Shown here: piece by piece, positions 12,001 through 21,000 of the stretch
Numbering within the stretch: the first letter of the stretch is position 1
How the letters are laid out: every line of letters starts with the position of its first letter
Source: CAIXSC01 sp046349915
Lineage (GTDB): Bacteria > Planctomycetota > Planctomycetia > Pirellulales > Pirellulaceae
Direction of reading: 5' to 3'
Length of the DNA: 64,000 nt
Assembly: GCA_046349915.1 (NCBI GenBank)
Contig: JAXMBL010000005.1
Span: 62,001-126,000, forward strand
Position numbers and translations under genes: made by a program
Notes under the pieces: generated by a model
What the model saw: only the letters and a program-made list of their open reading frames with translations
Told to the model about the DNA's origin: nothing
Database searches by the model: none

Positions 12001-14946
12001 GGCGATATGAGTAATGCGAGTTCGTTGGCGACGGTCACGCTGACCATCACGGGCCGTAACGACGCTCCCAACGCGCCGACTCGCAATTACGCGGTCTTGG
12101 AAGACACGGTGTTCTCGGGCGGCAACGTGCTGCTCGACGCGCCCGCGGCCACCGATCCGGATGCTGGCGAAACGCCGACGCTGAAACTGACCGCCGTCAA
12201 CGGCGTCGCGGTGCCGACAGTGGGTGGATTGACGCAAACGCTACCTAGCGGCGCCTCGTTGACGATCAACAGTCAGGCGGGCGGCTTCTCGTACGATGCT
12301 CGTACCGCCTTCAACAGCCTGCGAGCGGGCCAGACGGCGACCGATACGTTCACCTACTCGGTGACCGACTTCAATGGCGCCACGCAGATCGGCACGGTGA
12401 CGCTGACGATCACGGGACAGAACGATGCCCCGACGGCCGTGACGAATTCCTACAGCACCAACGACAACGCGACCGTCACGGGTCGCAATCTGGTGACCGA
12501 CAACACGGGCGCCGGCGTGGATACCGATCCTGACACCGGCGACGTCCTCTCGCTTGGATCGGTCGGCGGCATCTTGATGTCGGGAACGGCCAACCAGACC
12601 GTGATTCTGAATTCGGGCGCCACGTTGACCGCAGTTTACAATTCCTCGTTGAGCCGATTCGACGGCTCGTTCATCTATAATCCGAGCACTTCGGCGACGC
12701 TGAATGGTCTGCAAGTCGGCCAGAGTGCGCAAGACACGTTCACTTATGCGGCTCGCGATTCGGCCGGCGCTTTGTCGATTCCTGTCACCGTCACTGTCAC
12801 GGTGAACGGAGCGAATGACGCACCGGTGGCCAACCCGAATTCGTACAACACCGACGAAGACTCGGCGTTGTCGGGTAACGTGGTGTCCGATCCAACGTCC
12901 GATTTCGATCCCGACACGGGCGACACGGCCATTCTACAAGTGGTGGCCGTGAATGGCGTCGCCGGCAACGTGGGCGCCAACATCACGACGGTCAACGGTG
13001 CTACGCTCCGAGTGACCGCCAACGGCGCATTGACCTACGATCCACGGGGATCGACCGCTTTGCAAGCGTTGACGGCAACTCAGAACGGCGCCGACACGTT
13101 CACCTACACCATCAGCGATAGCCGCGGCGGCACGTCGACGGCGACGGTCACGATTACCGTTCAAGGTCGTAACGACGCGCCGGTGGCTCGTGCCAACTCG
13201 TACTCCACCGACGACAATACGGCGGTGACGGGTCGCAATCTGATCACCGATTCGCCGGCGGACACCGATCCGGATACGGGGGAGACGGCGTTGCTGCAAG
13301 TTTCCGCGGTGAATGGCGGGGGAGCGGGCAGCGTGGGCACGCCCGTGACGACCGCTCGCGGCGCTACGGTCAACGTGACGGCCGCGGGATTGATGACCTA
13401 CGATCCAACCACGTCCGCGACGCTCAACGCGTTGACGCCGGGTCAGTCGACCACCGACACGTTTACCTACACCGTGCGTGATCCCGCGGGTGGGACCTCG
13501 ACCGCCACCGTCACGATCACGGTGGTGGGGGCCAACGACGCTCCCGTGGCGACCAATAACAGCTACACGGTCAGCGAGAACTCGTTCATCACGACGGCCA
13601 ATATCGTGACCGATCCGGTGGCGGACAGCGATCCCGATACGGGCGACAGCCGAGCGGTCACCGCCGTGAATGGCGTGTCGGGCAGCGTCGGGCAGAACCT
13701 GACGAGCGACAATGGGGCTCGATTGGTGATCGCCGCCAACGGCGCGATGACCTACAACCCGCAGATTTCGACGTCGTTGAATGCGTTGACCGACGGTCAA
13801 CAAGCGGTCGATACGTTCACCTACACGATCACCGATTCGCGAGGCGCGACGTCAACCGCCACCGTGACCATCACGGTGACGGGCGTGAATGACGCCCCGG
13901 GCGCCGTGAACGACACGATCACGGTGAACCAAAACACCTCGACGCCCATCAACGTGTTGGCGAACGACTCGGACGCTGAAGGCCCACTTACCACAGGCAC
14001 GGTTGTCGTCAGTACGGCGCCGACCCGCGGCACGGCGGTGGTGAACTTGGACAAGACGGTCCAGTACACGCCGAACACGGGGTATATCGGAACCGATTCG
14101 TTCGTCTACCGCGTTACCGACAGTCAAGGCGCGTCTTCGACGGCCACGGTGAATATCACGGTCCGAGCGACGCCGTCGCAGTGGCAGAACCCACTGAACA
14201 ACAATGACGTCAATGCGGACACGGTGGTGACGCCGCTGGACCCACTGCTGCTGATCATCGACTTGAACAACAACGGTTCTCGTCCGCTGGCTAATCAGTC
14301 GCCTGGCACGCCGCTCCCGCCGCCTTACCTGGACCCCGACGGCAACGGATCGATCGAACCACGCGACGTGGTGCAAGTGATCGAAGTGATCAACAACGCG
14401 TTGGGCGAAGGCGAGCGAATTTCGGGCTCGGCCATTTTGGCAGCACTGCTCGGTGGTGACGCCGAAGCGCCGACTGACGAGATGGTGGAAGTCGAATCGG
14501 GCGAGATGGGCGTCGAAGAGGACTCGATCATGTTGTTCGAGCCCGTCGAGGGGACGGTCGACGAGATGGAACCGGTCGCCGAGCCCTACTCGCTAGACGG
14601 GACGCCTGAGATCTTCATGACCATGGTCATGCCGACGTCCGACGTCACGGCTTCCACGGTCTTGGTCGACCATCGCTGGCAACCTGGAAACGCGGTCCGT
14701 GGCTTGGCGTCGGGCGAAATGACGCTCGAAGACGTGGTTTCCCAGAGACTTGCGTCGCTGCCAACACACAACCGAGCGGCCGGGACCCGATTGAGCCGAA
14801 TTGCGGCGGCCGACTTGGTGTTCACGCTGGATGAAGGCGATGAACAGGATGTCTCGGAGTCGTTCGAGCCGATCCCCAAGCCGGTGGAAACCTGGGCCGA
14901 CGCCCTGGATGCGATCGCTATGGGCGAAGATTGGACAGATTTGTAG
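1..14946 (+). CDS. Giant multidomain secreted protein, 5'-truncated by window edge (beta-helix, PPC, FEFD modules, GEVED, cadherin-like repeats, dockerin)
   Basis: The frame is open from base 1, so the true start lies upstream; 4981 residues are visible, ending at TAG 14944-14946. In visible numbering: the end of an FEFD-type module (1-57); a beta-helix-like region (about 65-920) with repeated 'VTVMVDAGAIFK' and 'DWGGI' blocks and a fibronectin-like insert (about 402-480); PPC-type sandwiches near 924-1067, 1406-1530 and 2204-2320; the conserved 'DDIIIGFAERGEMVT' block near 1673; scattered then tandem FEFD modules (about 2780-3380); GEVED (about 3490-3765); eight cadherin/VCBS-like repeats (about 3770-4720); a dockerin-like pair of Ca2+ loops (about 4729-4800, second loop DPDGNGSIEPRD); and an acidic tail. 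It is a close paralogue of the next gene, whose N-terminus carries a metzincin protease; whether this one does too cannot be seen. No catalytic motif is visible here. The role is probably cell-surface or extracellular, by inference from the architecture. Confidence 0.9.
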   Translation, partial: NVAVNIVSGDSPDVVADKLTQAINSANGFNSPTFATRSGSKVTLTGDRTVSLSSSIVGIRVHGKTIFVNKTAGPNADGSLDRPFNNIASATVTNAFGASRPGDIVRIVGNGGSDNNFATPTDNFAYEIGFGSLPGQLLSDGTTMEVPKGVTVMVDAGAIFKLRAARIAVGSATLGVDRSGGALQVLGTPQRNVFFTSWFDESIGRDTFASTTAGSTGDWGGITFQNDLDHDKGRDDYESQGIFLNYVNHADIRFGGGIVNIDSNGVVVQPIQMVEARPTITFNSISNSADSAMSADPDSFEETQFNTPEYQLSGAFTPEYGRVGPEIHGNRLTNNSINGLFVRITTPSGSGTTVLSTQGRFDDTDIVHYIPENLTIHGTPGGPIQDTTVLPVNLITLTAISAGFLPAGNYSYRFTLVDENGYEAPPSAATSVGTLTATGGIRLNNLPIAPTGYVARRIYRSTDGVNFELAASINASDLTYFDIGRTLGGVLDTSIGSLLRPRLDGRLAVDPGTVVKLEGSRIEVSFGGQLIAEGLVGQDVIFTSKLDDRFGAGGTFDTNNDNSAAVEGRPNPGDWGGIYVGHTSRANFDHSMIAFGGGITKLPGTFKAFNALEVHQGDLRLVNSIIEQNSTGIGGQGPTQRLGHLNNETAVVFVRGAQPIVVGNTFRNNDDQDLLPTNPDQAVISIDVNSLSYLNVTDTGRETGGVNRYEQFETNAGPLVRLNKLARNGINGMWVRGGTLATEGVWDDTDIVHVLFNTVTVPNFHTYGTLRLQSSSTESLVVKLLGADRLNGLVGGTGFYNKYQNTGLTATGTPLDIDDRIGGVIHIVGQPGHPVVMTSFHDDSIGAGLQPDNTPQNDTNNNGIATIPAPGDWRSVLLDQNSHDRNVELIMETETPGADAPGNNATPQTAQVLGALAQGIQGGDENLRLGFEVHGYLNDPRDVDVYSFTGYAGTEVWLDIDRTNQSLDTLVELLNADGVVVARSDNSLDESQDGSLLFRGEGVPPQYVNNLIKSPANQRDFGTLNPRDAGMRVVLPGTIGTASTFHFRIRSNGANLDRLDGGLTEGNYIVELRMQETDEVPGSIVRYADIRYATTGVEAYGLPAHSPLSGEVTEDSEVAATGTLSGPEEDNDNINPTAGLPGSGPQYIGNLLASDRSVMSIGGTLTGYNDVDFYEFVVNYTPLSGASGPPLYLPTVFDVDYADGFTRPNTSLAVFNSNEQLVLIGRDSNIAEDRSRPLSGSDLADLSRGSGGAQDPFIGVVDLPAQSASYYVAVHHNQQIPAELTQFTSLDTNFPLVRLEPVNSVKRIAEDHIGSFGGSTAEPPEVPVLLDPSFVGAGDNLWHVTSFEPADPAGHGLNPTFDGSRAVGSGRVFDNEGNDSLTGAQNLDGAQWSTAFDSSIVNSTTVPHITVVGRGDGTADFYSFTVPAGGGQVVLDIDQGSTGQPGTINTLLRLFNSSGTQLSTNDDAPTTNGAGGSSSVQDAYIDTTFPSALTLPAGLYVVEVAQSGGAAPASGQQYTLQVSIAGHALGGVAAGGGASFAFRNSVGGGFDTGGPATGVLQSNPFSLRGYSAEDQPTLYFTYFLETGNAGDQFRVYANDGSGRVLLASSVAADYTVGDVRQLFDQRNVFFFNQNWRQARVDLGRLAGLDNIRLEFEFQSDGSFDDQFAEGAFVDDIIIGFAERGEMVTRPSSAFGSNATFVDNPITSEAPPGELTSGAYQLEMRRGVAYATSQDPTPIRLRLDDSFDTNDRLAGQVVLHAADGSAINDGDTFSLGDGISRLIFEFDSGSGVGSWDPENVRVPFQSTDSAATIAARIRDLVNSDAVRGVLSIQAASADGTVTVGVESDERVNLFGNVVLEPIIGTAIASVRNNYFGDSNVYRDQGQLLIHSNFITDSRDWGVVIDAGTRDVEPGRTTPYMQTHQGPVRKFPTLNNRSGDSFGSSDPSGGLVPGAVVQNNVIDGEGLGGVHISGNVAPLEITVRDPSLIVTCPAGDGTVNGTTSGDRYRDGETFILQFGDRQLTFEFEEVNGSGTSAACFGSGTSGGNGYGAGNIPIFYRGTIPSSSGYSMSEMAAAIRDAIVSAWFTTNGTTYNVDDAFIETSRLISSTALIGGGSIPAVFVEHITNWDDDALIRQGLMRRLPVGLAPVPFVRVVNNTILGDNGTAGFNPEPNVETNDTIDQAIDTKQGRQMKPLAYTSNGSIGDNANYRLDPSLDVDFYRFQLDVGDRVTIDLDTVIGPSSLNSYLRLFNEVGLEVASNDNAAAPGEGGGTDSYIDFTATSAGTYYVAVSGRGNQTYDPTSLSGRSTSTTRGAYTINVDVSAPREAYISVNRHAMGTGEAFEVIDVAGNRVVFEFGSSTIAGSITIPNGFTRRPDQAAAIAAAINAAGLGLLTNQQNLPNGAFGLANPVPRVRARAFGGPDGIDPLVPSLPTRGGTRDTQSNGFNFRANSAPLYVELYNIAEIRVLSGPLIVGPTPGDNQNDWFRQTGVFVTERASPTLLNNVIANTDRGFVNVPVGEDLTGFNWFTNSSVVAATIFQYNVANTNVSAAGIDFNIQLGATDAQLNNSPDGNYYPLAPSRIIDSAVNVLEDRDDFANRIKSPLGLGKSPIFAPALDATGTKRIDNPNVASAQGQGENVFKDRGALDLADFTTPTAELLVPRDNDALGVDRDPAATVVRLQDGVYSDFKVQIQDQFGADNPFPGTGALDTTVQTQPVLLDEGGLPLTLTGPAVTLFEDGRFLREGFDYTFRYDSLTDTIVLTPLAGIWPDGRVYEIRLNNRDRFVLDATNGGSVVDGSTFTVTDRTGARVTFEFESGYRMQVPSTLTINVPVAGAGTGGISDGQQFSINDGKRSVTFEFDSTGVFTFGTRPVPFTVGASQDAVANAIVTAINNAVAANALTGLAPKNLGNGVVHAGATQAASFSMAGSALTTNLVQRPTGLVVPAVGLGLGGITDGQTFRITNSQSGVTETYEFDDITNNPGTVGTNIAVPFVPGATVDDIASAIALVISINNTGIAAQNVGNGRVAFTAQSFHSVDVSTTVLTRTMFIGGVGDGESLFVRYEGGASTVRTTFEFDLDGALSVVGSTPITITSADAQEDIAAKILAALSTPSLALTPTDFGLGNLQIGGTTDHFIDASNAPSLVLSGEPGVRTATRIQLPVSQAIQVPIGGGTAIPDGEKFVISNGVIDVTFEFDNDFVFEDADNDLVADNIVIPYTLTSTQDEISQALLQAVANAGLGLTPPFTNNPINGLVILGTNEDHVVTLAPVTQLSSSLIVSGLADGESFTIDDGTRSQRFEFEDATLSDGVTPGSTPIFFTPRTSADSVANAVVAIVQNAGLCTNDLVSCLGTTANLGNGVIELGDTGRHTTTLRVNSNLVLSGVPAGAVPVVYQPDVSFDDSQMALAIVDAINNGSGSRLVGVSSSVRGGSTIFVDFVDASNKTVDFGNSPAGVSGISSFFLQGIQDVAGNLLRGNQANNDTQFTILMPNVQSDYGDAPDPFTGPGRYATLGDNDGARHTISATNPLYLGSSIDADAVGQATPQANGDDTDLTLDLSFSAGLSQTGPNGRQVLVVGDRGLDGLGNRLANVSDGETFKIFDGDAERVFEFDTNDDVRDDRTIILFNSSSTVTEIADKIIDAIRRAGLSIGASSLGNGSIQLNSDDDDGVVFHSVFNQYLDTPFTVTSSGAGFLDAWIDYNQDGDWDDPQERLFNAQPVVAGANSFVLRAIQGAAIGDTFARFRLSTTGGLLTTGLAVGGEVEDYRVTILGGQPPVAVNDPRAVDASLYATAENVQLTIGVANGLLQNDSDPDSVAISVAEVNGVAASVGAVIAIASGAQIQVNADGSFTYDPRTSLTLDALAVGQSFQDTFTYRVSDGLLPSGLATVTITVNGQNDPPQANDNSYFIDEDTLLGGVNAITDDTGLGADRDPDNGDIISIRSINGTPIGGTNNVVVTLPSGATLTVLYNSTVGRFDGNFTYDPRTSATFQALTPSQTANDTFTYAIGDMSNASSLATVTLTITGRNDAPNAPTRNYAVLEDTVFSGGNVLLDAPAATDPDAGETPTLKLTAVNGVAVPTVGGLTQTLPSGASLTINSQAGGFSYDARTAFNSLRAGQTATDTFTYSVTDFNGATQIGTVTLTITGQNDAPTAVTNSYSTNDNATVTGRNLVTDNTGAGVDTDPDTGDVLSLGSVGGILMSGTANQTVILNSGATLTAVYNSSLSRFDGSFIYNPSTSATLNGLQVGQSAQDTFTYAARDSAGALSIPVTVTVTVNGANDAPVANPNSYNTDEDSALSGNVVSDPTSDFDPDTGDTAILQVVAVNGVAGNVGANITTVNGATLRVTANGALTYDPRGSTALQALTATQNGADTFTYTISDSRGGTSTATVTITVQGRNDAPVARANSYSTDDNTAVTGRNLITDSPADTDPDTGETALLQVSAVNGGGAGSVGTPVTTARGATVNVTAAGLMTYDPTTSATLNALTPGQSTTDTFTYTVRDPAGGTSTATVTITVVGANDAPVATNNSYTVSENSFITTANIVTDPVADSDPDTGDSRAVTAVNGVSGSVGQNLTSDNGARLVIAANGAMTYNPQISTSLNALTDGQQAVDTFTYTITDSRGATSTATVTITVTGVNDAPGAVNDTITVNQNTSTPINVLANDSDAEGPLTTGTVVVSTAPTRGTAVVNLDKTVQYTPNTGYIGTDSFVYRVTDSQGASSTATVNITVRATPSQWQNPLNNNDVNADTVVTPLDPLLLIIDLNNNGSRPLANQSPGTPLPPPYLDPDGNGSIEPRDVVQVIEVINNALGEGERISGSAILAALLGGDAEAPTDEMVEVESGEMGVEEDSIMLFEPVEGTVDEMEPVAEPYSLDGTPEIFMTMVMPTSDVTASTVLVDHRWQPGNAVRGLASGEMTLEDVVSQRLASLPTHNRAAGTRLSRIAAADLVFTLDEGDEQDVSESFEPIPKPVETWADALDAIAMGEDWTDL
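8461..10140 (+). repeat. Tandem FEFD-core modules (about five copies) inside the first giant gene
   Basis: Five consecutive modules of roughly 95-115 residues begin near 8461, 8815, 9130, 9485 and 9820. Each has a 'DGxxFxIxxG' start, a 'FEFD/YEFD/FEFE' strand, then 'vPf', a helix of the type 'iAxaIxxaIn', and usually 'LGNGxvxl' before the next copy. Degenerate single copies lie near 1-170, 5287-5590, 6010-6400, 6980-7200, 8347-8450 and 10740-11010. The second giant gene has copies near 24090-24400 and 25960-26310. I do not recognise the module as a named family; the boundaries are by eye. Confidence 0.75.
11310..14165 (+). repeat. Eight cadherin/VCBS-like repeats in the first giant gene
   Basis: Eight consecutive units of about 110-130 residues each start with 'NDAPxAxxNSY' or a variant, continue with 'DxDxGD', 'LTYDPRxSxxLxALxxGQ' and 'DTFTYxxxD', and end 'ATVTITVxGxNDAP'. 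This is the usual signature of bacterial cadherin-like or VCBS stalk domains, which bind Ca2+ and hold a functional head away from the cell surface. The array ends directly before the dockerin-like module. Confidence 0.85.
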
Positions 14947-15081
14947 GATTATGGTTTAACGACTTACGTCGACTCTCCGCGATCAGCGGCGAGGGAGGCG
15001 ACGAGTCGGCATGCATTTGATTCGATTATTGGCAACGCACTTGTCGGAATGCCTTTGACGGCAGCACTTTAAGGACTGGAT

Positions 15082-18000
15082 ATGGCCCTCCGAAAGCCAG
15101 CTCGTACTCGTGAAGAAATCCGCCGGAAGAACCGCCAACAGCGGGCCGCTCGCGCGATGTTCCTCGAAGCCTTGGAGAACCGCGAAATGCTCGCGGGGGT
15201 TCCGGGTCCCGTGCTGATTGGCATCCAGCCCAACGACGTCGGGTTGTTCGACATTGACAACCCGTTCGATAATGCGATTCCCGCCAACAATCAGTTGACC
15301 GAGTCGCCGCAACAGTTGACGTTCCGTTTCGATGCCACGGCGCCGTTCAACACGAACACTCTCTCGGGAATTCAGATTACGCGGACCGGTTTCGACAACC
15401 GGTTCGACGCGGCTTGGGCGTCGACCGACATGGCGACCCTGGGGTCGGCGGCGATCCTGGATTTCACGGCCGTCAAATTGGGGACCAGCGAGAACAATAT
15501 TCGCCTGGTCTTTTCCAAGTCGGATCTAGGCGTCAATCAGGCGCCGACCGTGTCGGTCGTGGGGCAGACGATTAACGTCGGATTGAACTCGAACGCGGCG
15601 ACTCCCACGTCGGCCGCGCAGTTGGTCGACGCGCTCACCACGAACACGAGCGCTCGCACGCTGGTGAAGACCAGTCTGCGAGCTGGTTCGATTGACACGG
15701 TCGACGTCACGGGAGTGGCCAACGGCCACACGGTTCAATTGGGCGGCGCGGGCGTTCCGAAAGCGTCGATGGACCTTGGAGCGGCATTCCCACTGGAGGT
15801 GCGATTCACGGCTGTCAATGCTCAACCGAACCAGCCGATCAGCATCGGCGTGTTCAAGGGAACTGCCCCCACCGGTGTGCCGATCGGTGCGGCAGCCCCG
15901 GGCGCCCCGTCGGTTTATGTGGATGGTCAGCGAATTTATGTATTGGTAGCCGGAGCGGGCACGACGAGCGCTCAACAAGTCGTTTCGGCCATCAGCGGGA
16001 ACGCCCAAGCGTCGGCATTGGTGACAGCCAGCGTCGCGTTTGGCTCGGGAGCGACTGACATCACGCCAACCTTGCCAGCGCAATCACTGGTGAAGCTGGC
16101 AAAGGATGTCGTCATCACTCCGGGGTATCGAGCGGTAGGAAATACTCAAGGCGAAGTGATCACTCGTTTCGCCGAAACGTTGCCGGACGACATTTATCGC
16201 ATCGAAATCTACGGCCAGGACAACGCTTCCGCGGGCCAAGTCGCGTTGAAGAATTCGAGCGGCGACTTGTTCCAACCGACCTATACGGCGTTGGGGCAAG
16301 AGATCACGGAGTTCGAGCTGAAGCTGGGGGCGCAGGTTACGGCCGTGGTGCCGCAACCGGTGACGCGGGCGATGGGGCCGGGCGGCGCCTTCATGAACAT
16401 CACGCAGGCTCGCGACCAGATCGAAGTTTATTTCAACGAAGACGATTTGGCCGACACGGCGGCGTCGGCGGAAAATCCCAACTTTTATCAGTTGATTTTC
16501 ACCAACGACACGATTCGCAACACAGACGATGTGGTGTACACGCCCACGTCGGTCAGCTACGACCCGTTGGCAAACAAGGCGATTCTGACATTTGCGACCG
16601 ATATTGACGCCTTGGGTTCGGGCGCCGGAACGTTCCGCTTGCGGATCGGCACGAATGAGGACGCCACGCCGCCGGTTCCCGTGACCGTGACGCCAGGCGT
16701 GGATGTGGGATCGAGCTTCGGCGTGGCCGACACGACTTCGATCGTGATCAATCCGCTGAATGTGACCAGCACCGTTGTGCGCAGCACGATTTCCACAGCG
16801 GTCGCCTCGTATCCGCTCGATTACCCAGGCGCCGAAGACGAACCAGGTCATCGCGACATTCCGATCGAGAGCCATTTCTGCGGGGGAGTGGATGGTACTG
16901 GAATCACGGTGGTGAATTACAACTTCCGCTCCAATTATGGGTCGGATCCTTCAGGAACGCCGCTGACCAATCAGATTACGGAGGAGCAGAAACAGTTAGC
17001 TCGTCAGATTCTCGAGTTGTATTCGCAATACAGCGGGATTCGGTTTATCGAAACCGCCAGTTCGGGTCTGACCATTGTCACGGGCGATTTGCGAGCCCTT
17101 TCGCCCACCATTCCGACGGGCCCTGGCGGCGTCGCCGGATTGGCGTCCTGCCCTGGCGCCATGGCCATCATGGACGCGGCCGAAACGTGGAGCAGCGAGT
17201 TTGGCGGCAACTGGTTTGACGTGGCGATGCACGAGATCGGCCACACGCTGGGGATGGAGCATACTTACGACGTTCCCAACGGCATCATGGGATCGTTGGG
17301 AGGAGTTGCGGCCTACGCCTTACCTCAAGAAGCCGTCTTCCCGCTGGACAACGATATCGAGCACATGCAGTACCTGTACCGACCTGAAGTACGGGATGTC
17401 GACATGTATCGGTTCGTCATACCCGCGGGAACGTCGGGCGAGTTGTCGATTGAGACGTTTGCCGATCGCGACCCCACAAAGGTGGCCGCCAATGGCCTGC
17501 TCGACACGACACTTCGTCTATACCGCCAGTTGCCCGATGGGTCGCGTGAGCTGATTGGTCAGAACGACGACTACTACGGGGACGACTCGTTCCTGCGAGT
17601 CGATTCGCTGGCCGAGGGAACTTACTTCATTGGCGTTTCGGCCAAGGGGACCGATTACGATCCCGCGGTCACAAACAGCGCGATGGGAGGCTTGAGCGAG
17701 GGGCGGTACGACTTGCAGGTGAACTTCCGACCTGCGGCCGCGAACAGCATCGTGGACGCCGAGGGACAAGCGCTGGATGGCGACGCCGATGGACTCGCCG
17801 GCGGCACGTACAATTTCTGGTTCCGCGCCCAGACGCCCGCGAACACGTTATTCGTGGACAAGTCGGCGCCGAATGGCGGGACGGGCGCCGCGGGGGCGCC
17901 GTTCAACAACCTGCAAGTTGCCATGAACGCGGCCACGTCGGGCCAGATCTTGCGAGTGATCGGGAATCCGGGAACCGACAACAATCTGGCGACGGTCGCC

Positions 18001-21000
18001 GACAATCAAGCGTACGAAATTGGCACGGGCCCCTTGAGTGCGACGTTGAGCGACGGCGCGACCATGGCGGTGAAGAAGAACGTCACCGTGATGGTCGACG
18101 CGGGCGCCATCTTCAAGGTACAAGGAACTCGCATCGGCATCGGCAGTACCACGACGTCGACCGACCGCAGCGGCGGCGCGTTCCAAGTCCTGGGTACGCC
18201 CGATCAAGTGGTTTACTTTACATCGTTCAACGACGAGTCGATCGGAGTCGACACCAGCACGATTCCCACGACTCCCGCCAAGGGGAACTGGGGTGGGCTC
18301 GACTTCCGCGAAGACGTCGATCGGGCGCAAGGCCGCTTCACGTGGGATCGCGAAGGCATCTTCCTGAACTACGTCAATCACGCCGACATGCGTTACGGCG
18401 GCGGGCGAGTGCAAGTCGATTCGAACACGGTGACGGTGCGGCCGATCGACATGGCGTCGGCGCGAGTAACCGCGACGTTCAACACGATTCGCCTGAGCAA
18501 CGACTCGGCGGTTGGCGCCACTCCCGATTCGTTCGAAGAGACGAATTTCAGCTCGCCCCGCTATCAAGTGGCGGGTTCCTTCACTCCCGATTACGAACGC
18601 ATCGGTCCCGAGATCCACAACAATCTGTTGCTCGACAACTCGTACAACGGGCTGTTTGTGGCGATCCCAACGCTGGTTGGCGGCGACCTGGCGCCGCTCA
18701 CTTTGTCCGCTCGATTCGACGACACCGACATCGTGCACATGTTGGGCGATGCGCTGACGGTTCAAGGCCAGGCGGCCGGGCCCTATTTCGAACAGGTCGC
18801 GCCGCCGGTCAATTTGGTGACCCTGACCGCTTCGGGGGGCGGAGCGATGGCGGCTGGCAACTACAGCTATCGCATCGTCAACATTGACGCCAACGGCAAT
18901 GAAGGGGTGGCTTCGGCCGCGACGTCCGCGGTGGCGGTGGCGGCCAACGGTCGAGTGCAATTGTCCAATCTTCCACCGGCAGCGGGCGATTTCGTCGGTC
19001 GCCGACTCTACCGTTCATTCAATGCGGGCCCCTATCAGTTGGTCGCGTCGATCGACAAGTCGGCAAGTTCTTATGTGGACGCAAGTGCGTCGACGGGAAC
19101 GGCGACTTTGCAATCGACGGCGGCCCATCTGCGTCCGCGTCCCGACGCTCGCTTGGCCATCGATCCAGGCATTGTGATCAAGACCGAAGGTGGACGCATT
19201 GAAGTGGTCGACGGCGGTAACTTGATCGCCGAAGGAACCGAGGGGCGTGACATTATCTTCACGACTCGAGCCGACGATCGTTACGGCGGCAGCGGCACGT
19301 TCGACACGAATAATGACGACTCGGCCGGCGCCGCGGAGATCCAGCCGGGGGCGGGGAACTGGGGCGGTTTGTTCATTGGTCACATGAGCACCGCGTCGCT
19401 CGACCACGCCTTGATCACCTACGCGGGCGGCATCAACCGCGTGGAAGGTGATTTTGCGGGCTTCAACCCCGTCGAGATTCATCAGGCGGATGTACGGATC
19501 ACGAATAGCGTATTCGAGAACAACGCGAACGGCACGGGCGGCACCGCCGGCCCATCGCGTCTGGGACGCGGCTCGAACACGGCCGCCACGATTTTCGTGC
19601 GCGGAGCTCAGCCGGTGATTGCGGATAACATTATCCGCAACAACTCGGGGGCGGCGATTTCGGTGAACGCCAACGCCATGAGTGAAATCCTGGTCTCGGA
19701 TCTGGGTCGACAGACCTATCCCGCCGAGCAGATTGTCGATCATCGGGACAATCAGGGTCCGTTCGTCCGCGGCAATCGCCTGCAGAACAACGGCACGAAC
19801 GGCATGGAAGTACGCGGCGAGTTGCTGAACACGGCGAGCGTTTGGGACGACACCGACATCGTTCATGTGTTGCAAAGCCAGATTCTCGTCCCCGATTTCC
19901 ACACGGACGGCGGACTGATGCTGCACAGCAGTCCGACAGAGAGTTTGGTGGTCAAGTTGCTGGGGGCGTCAGCGGGCTTTGTCGCCAGCGGCCGACCGTA
20001 CAACATCGACGATCGGATCGGCGGCACGGTGCAAGTCCTAGGTCAGCCCGGATTCCCGGTCATCTTGACTTCGCTGCGAGATGACACGGTCGGCGCTGGC
20101 TTCCAACCCGACGGCAAGCCTCAGACCGACACGAATGGCGACGTGTCAGCTACCACCGCGGCGGCGGGCAACTGGAATAGCATTCGCTTCGACGCGTTCA
20201 GCAACGACCGCAATGTCGCCACGGTGTTGGAACGCGAATCGCCGGACGTCGTCGCGCCCGGTATCAACGCCACGACAACCACCGCTCAGACATTGGGTGA
20301 ACTGGCGGCGGAGGAGAAGGCGAGCGACGAGAACCTGCGGTTGGGATTCCAGGTGCATGGCACGTTGAGTCAGCCGAATGACGTCGATATCTACAGCTTT
20401 ATTGGCACCGCCGGCTCCGAAGTTTGGCTCGATATCGACCGCACGTCGATCTCGCTCAATTCGGTGATCGACCTGCTCGACTCCGAAGGCAACGTGCTCG
20501 CGACTTCGGACGATTCACTTACGGAAAAGGCGGCAGGCAACCTGTCGTTTGTCTCCGATCCGGTCACGGTGAAGGCGTATCCGATGCCGAAGGCGCCGAC
20601 CGATTTCATGGCGGTCGACAGCCAGGGTGGGTTGACGAAGGACTTCTATTCGCAAAACGTGCGTGACGCGGCCATGCGAGTCACCTTGCCGGGCACGGCA
20701 GGCGAGCGCGGGACGTTCCATGTGCGAGTGCGCACCAATGGAGCGACGTCGGGTGTTTACCAATTGCAGGTCCGCCTGAAGGAAGTGGATGAATTCCCTG
20801 GTTCGACCATCCAATTCGCGGATATCCGCTTCGCGACAAACGCCGTCGAATTGATTGGCGTGCCGTATCACTCGCCGCTATTGGCCGAGGCCAACGAGGC
20901 GACGGGGGACAACGCGGGTCCGGGCGGAGCGCAGAGTTTAGGGAATGTCTTGAACAGCGACCGTGCGGCGATCAGCGTTGGCGGAAACATCGCGACCGAA

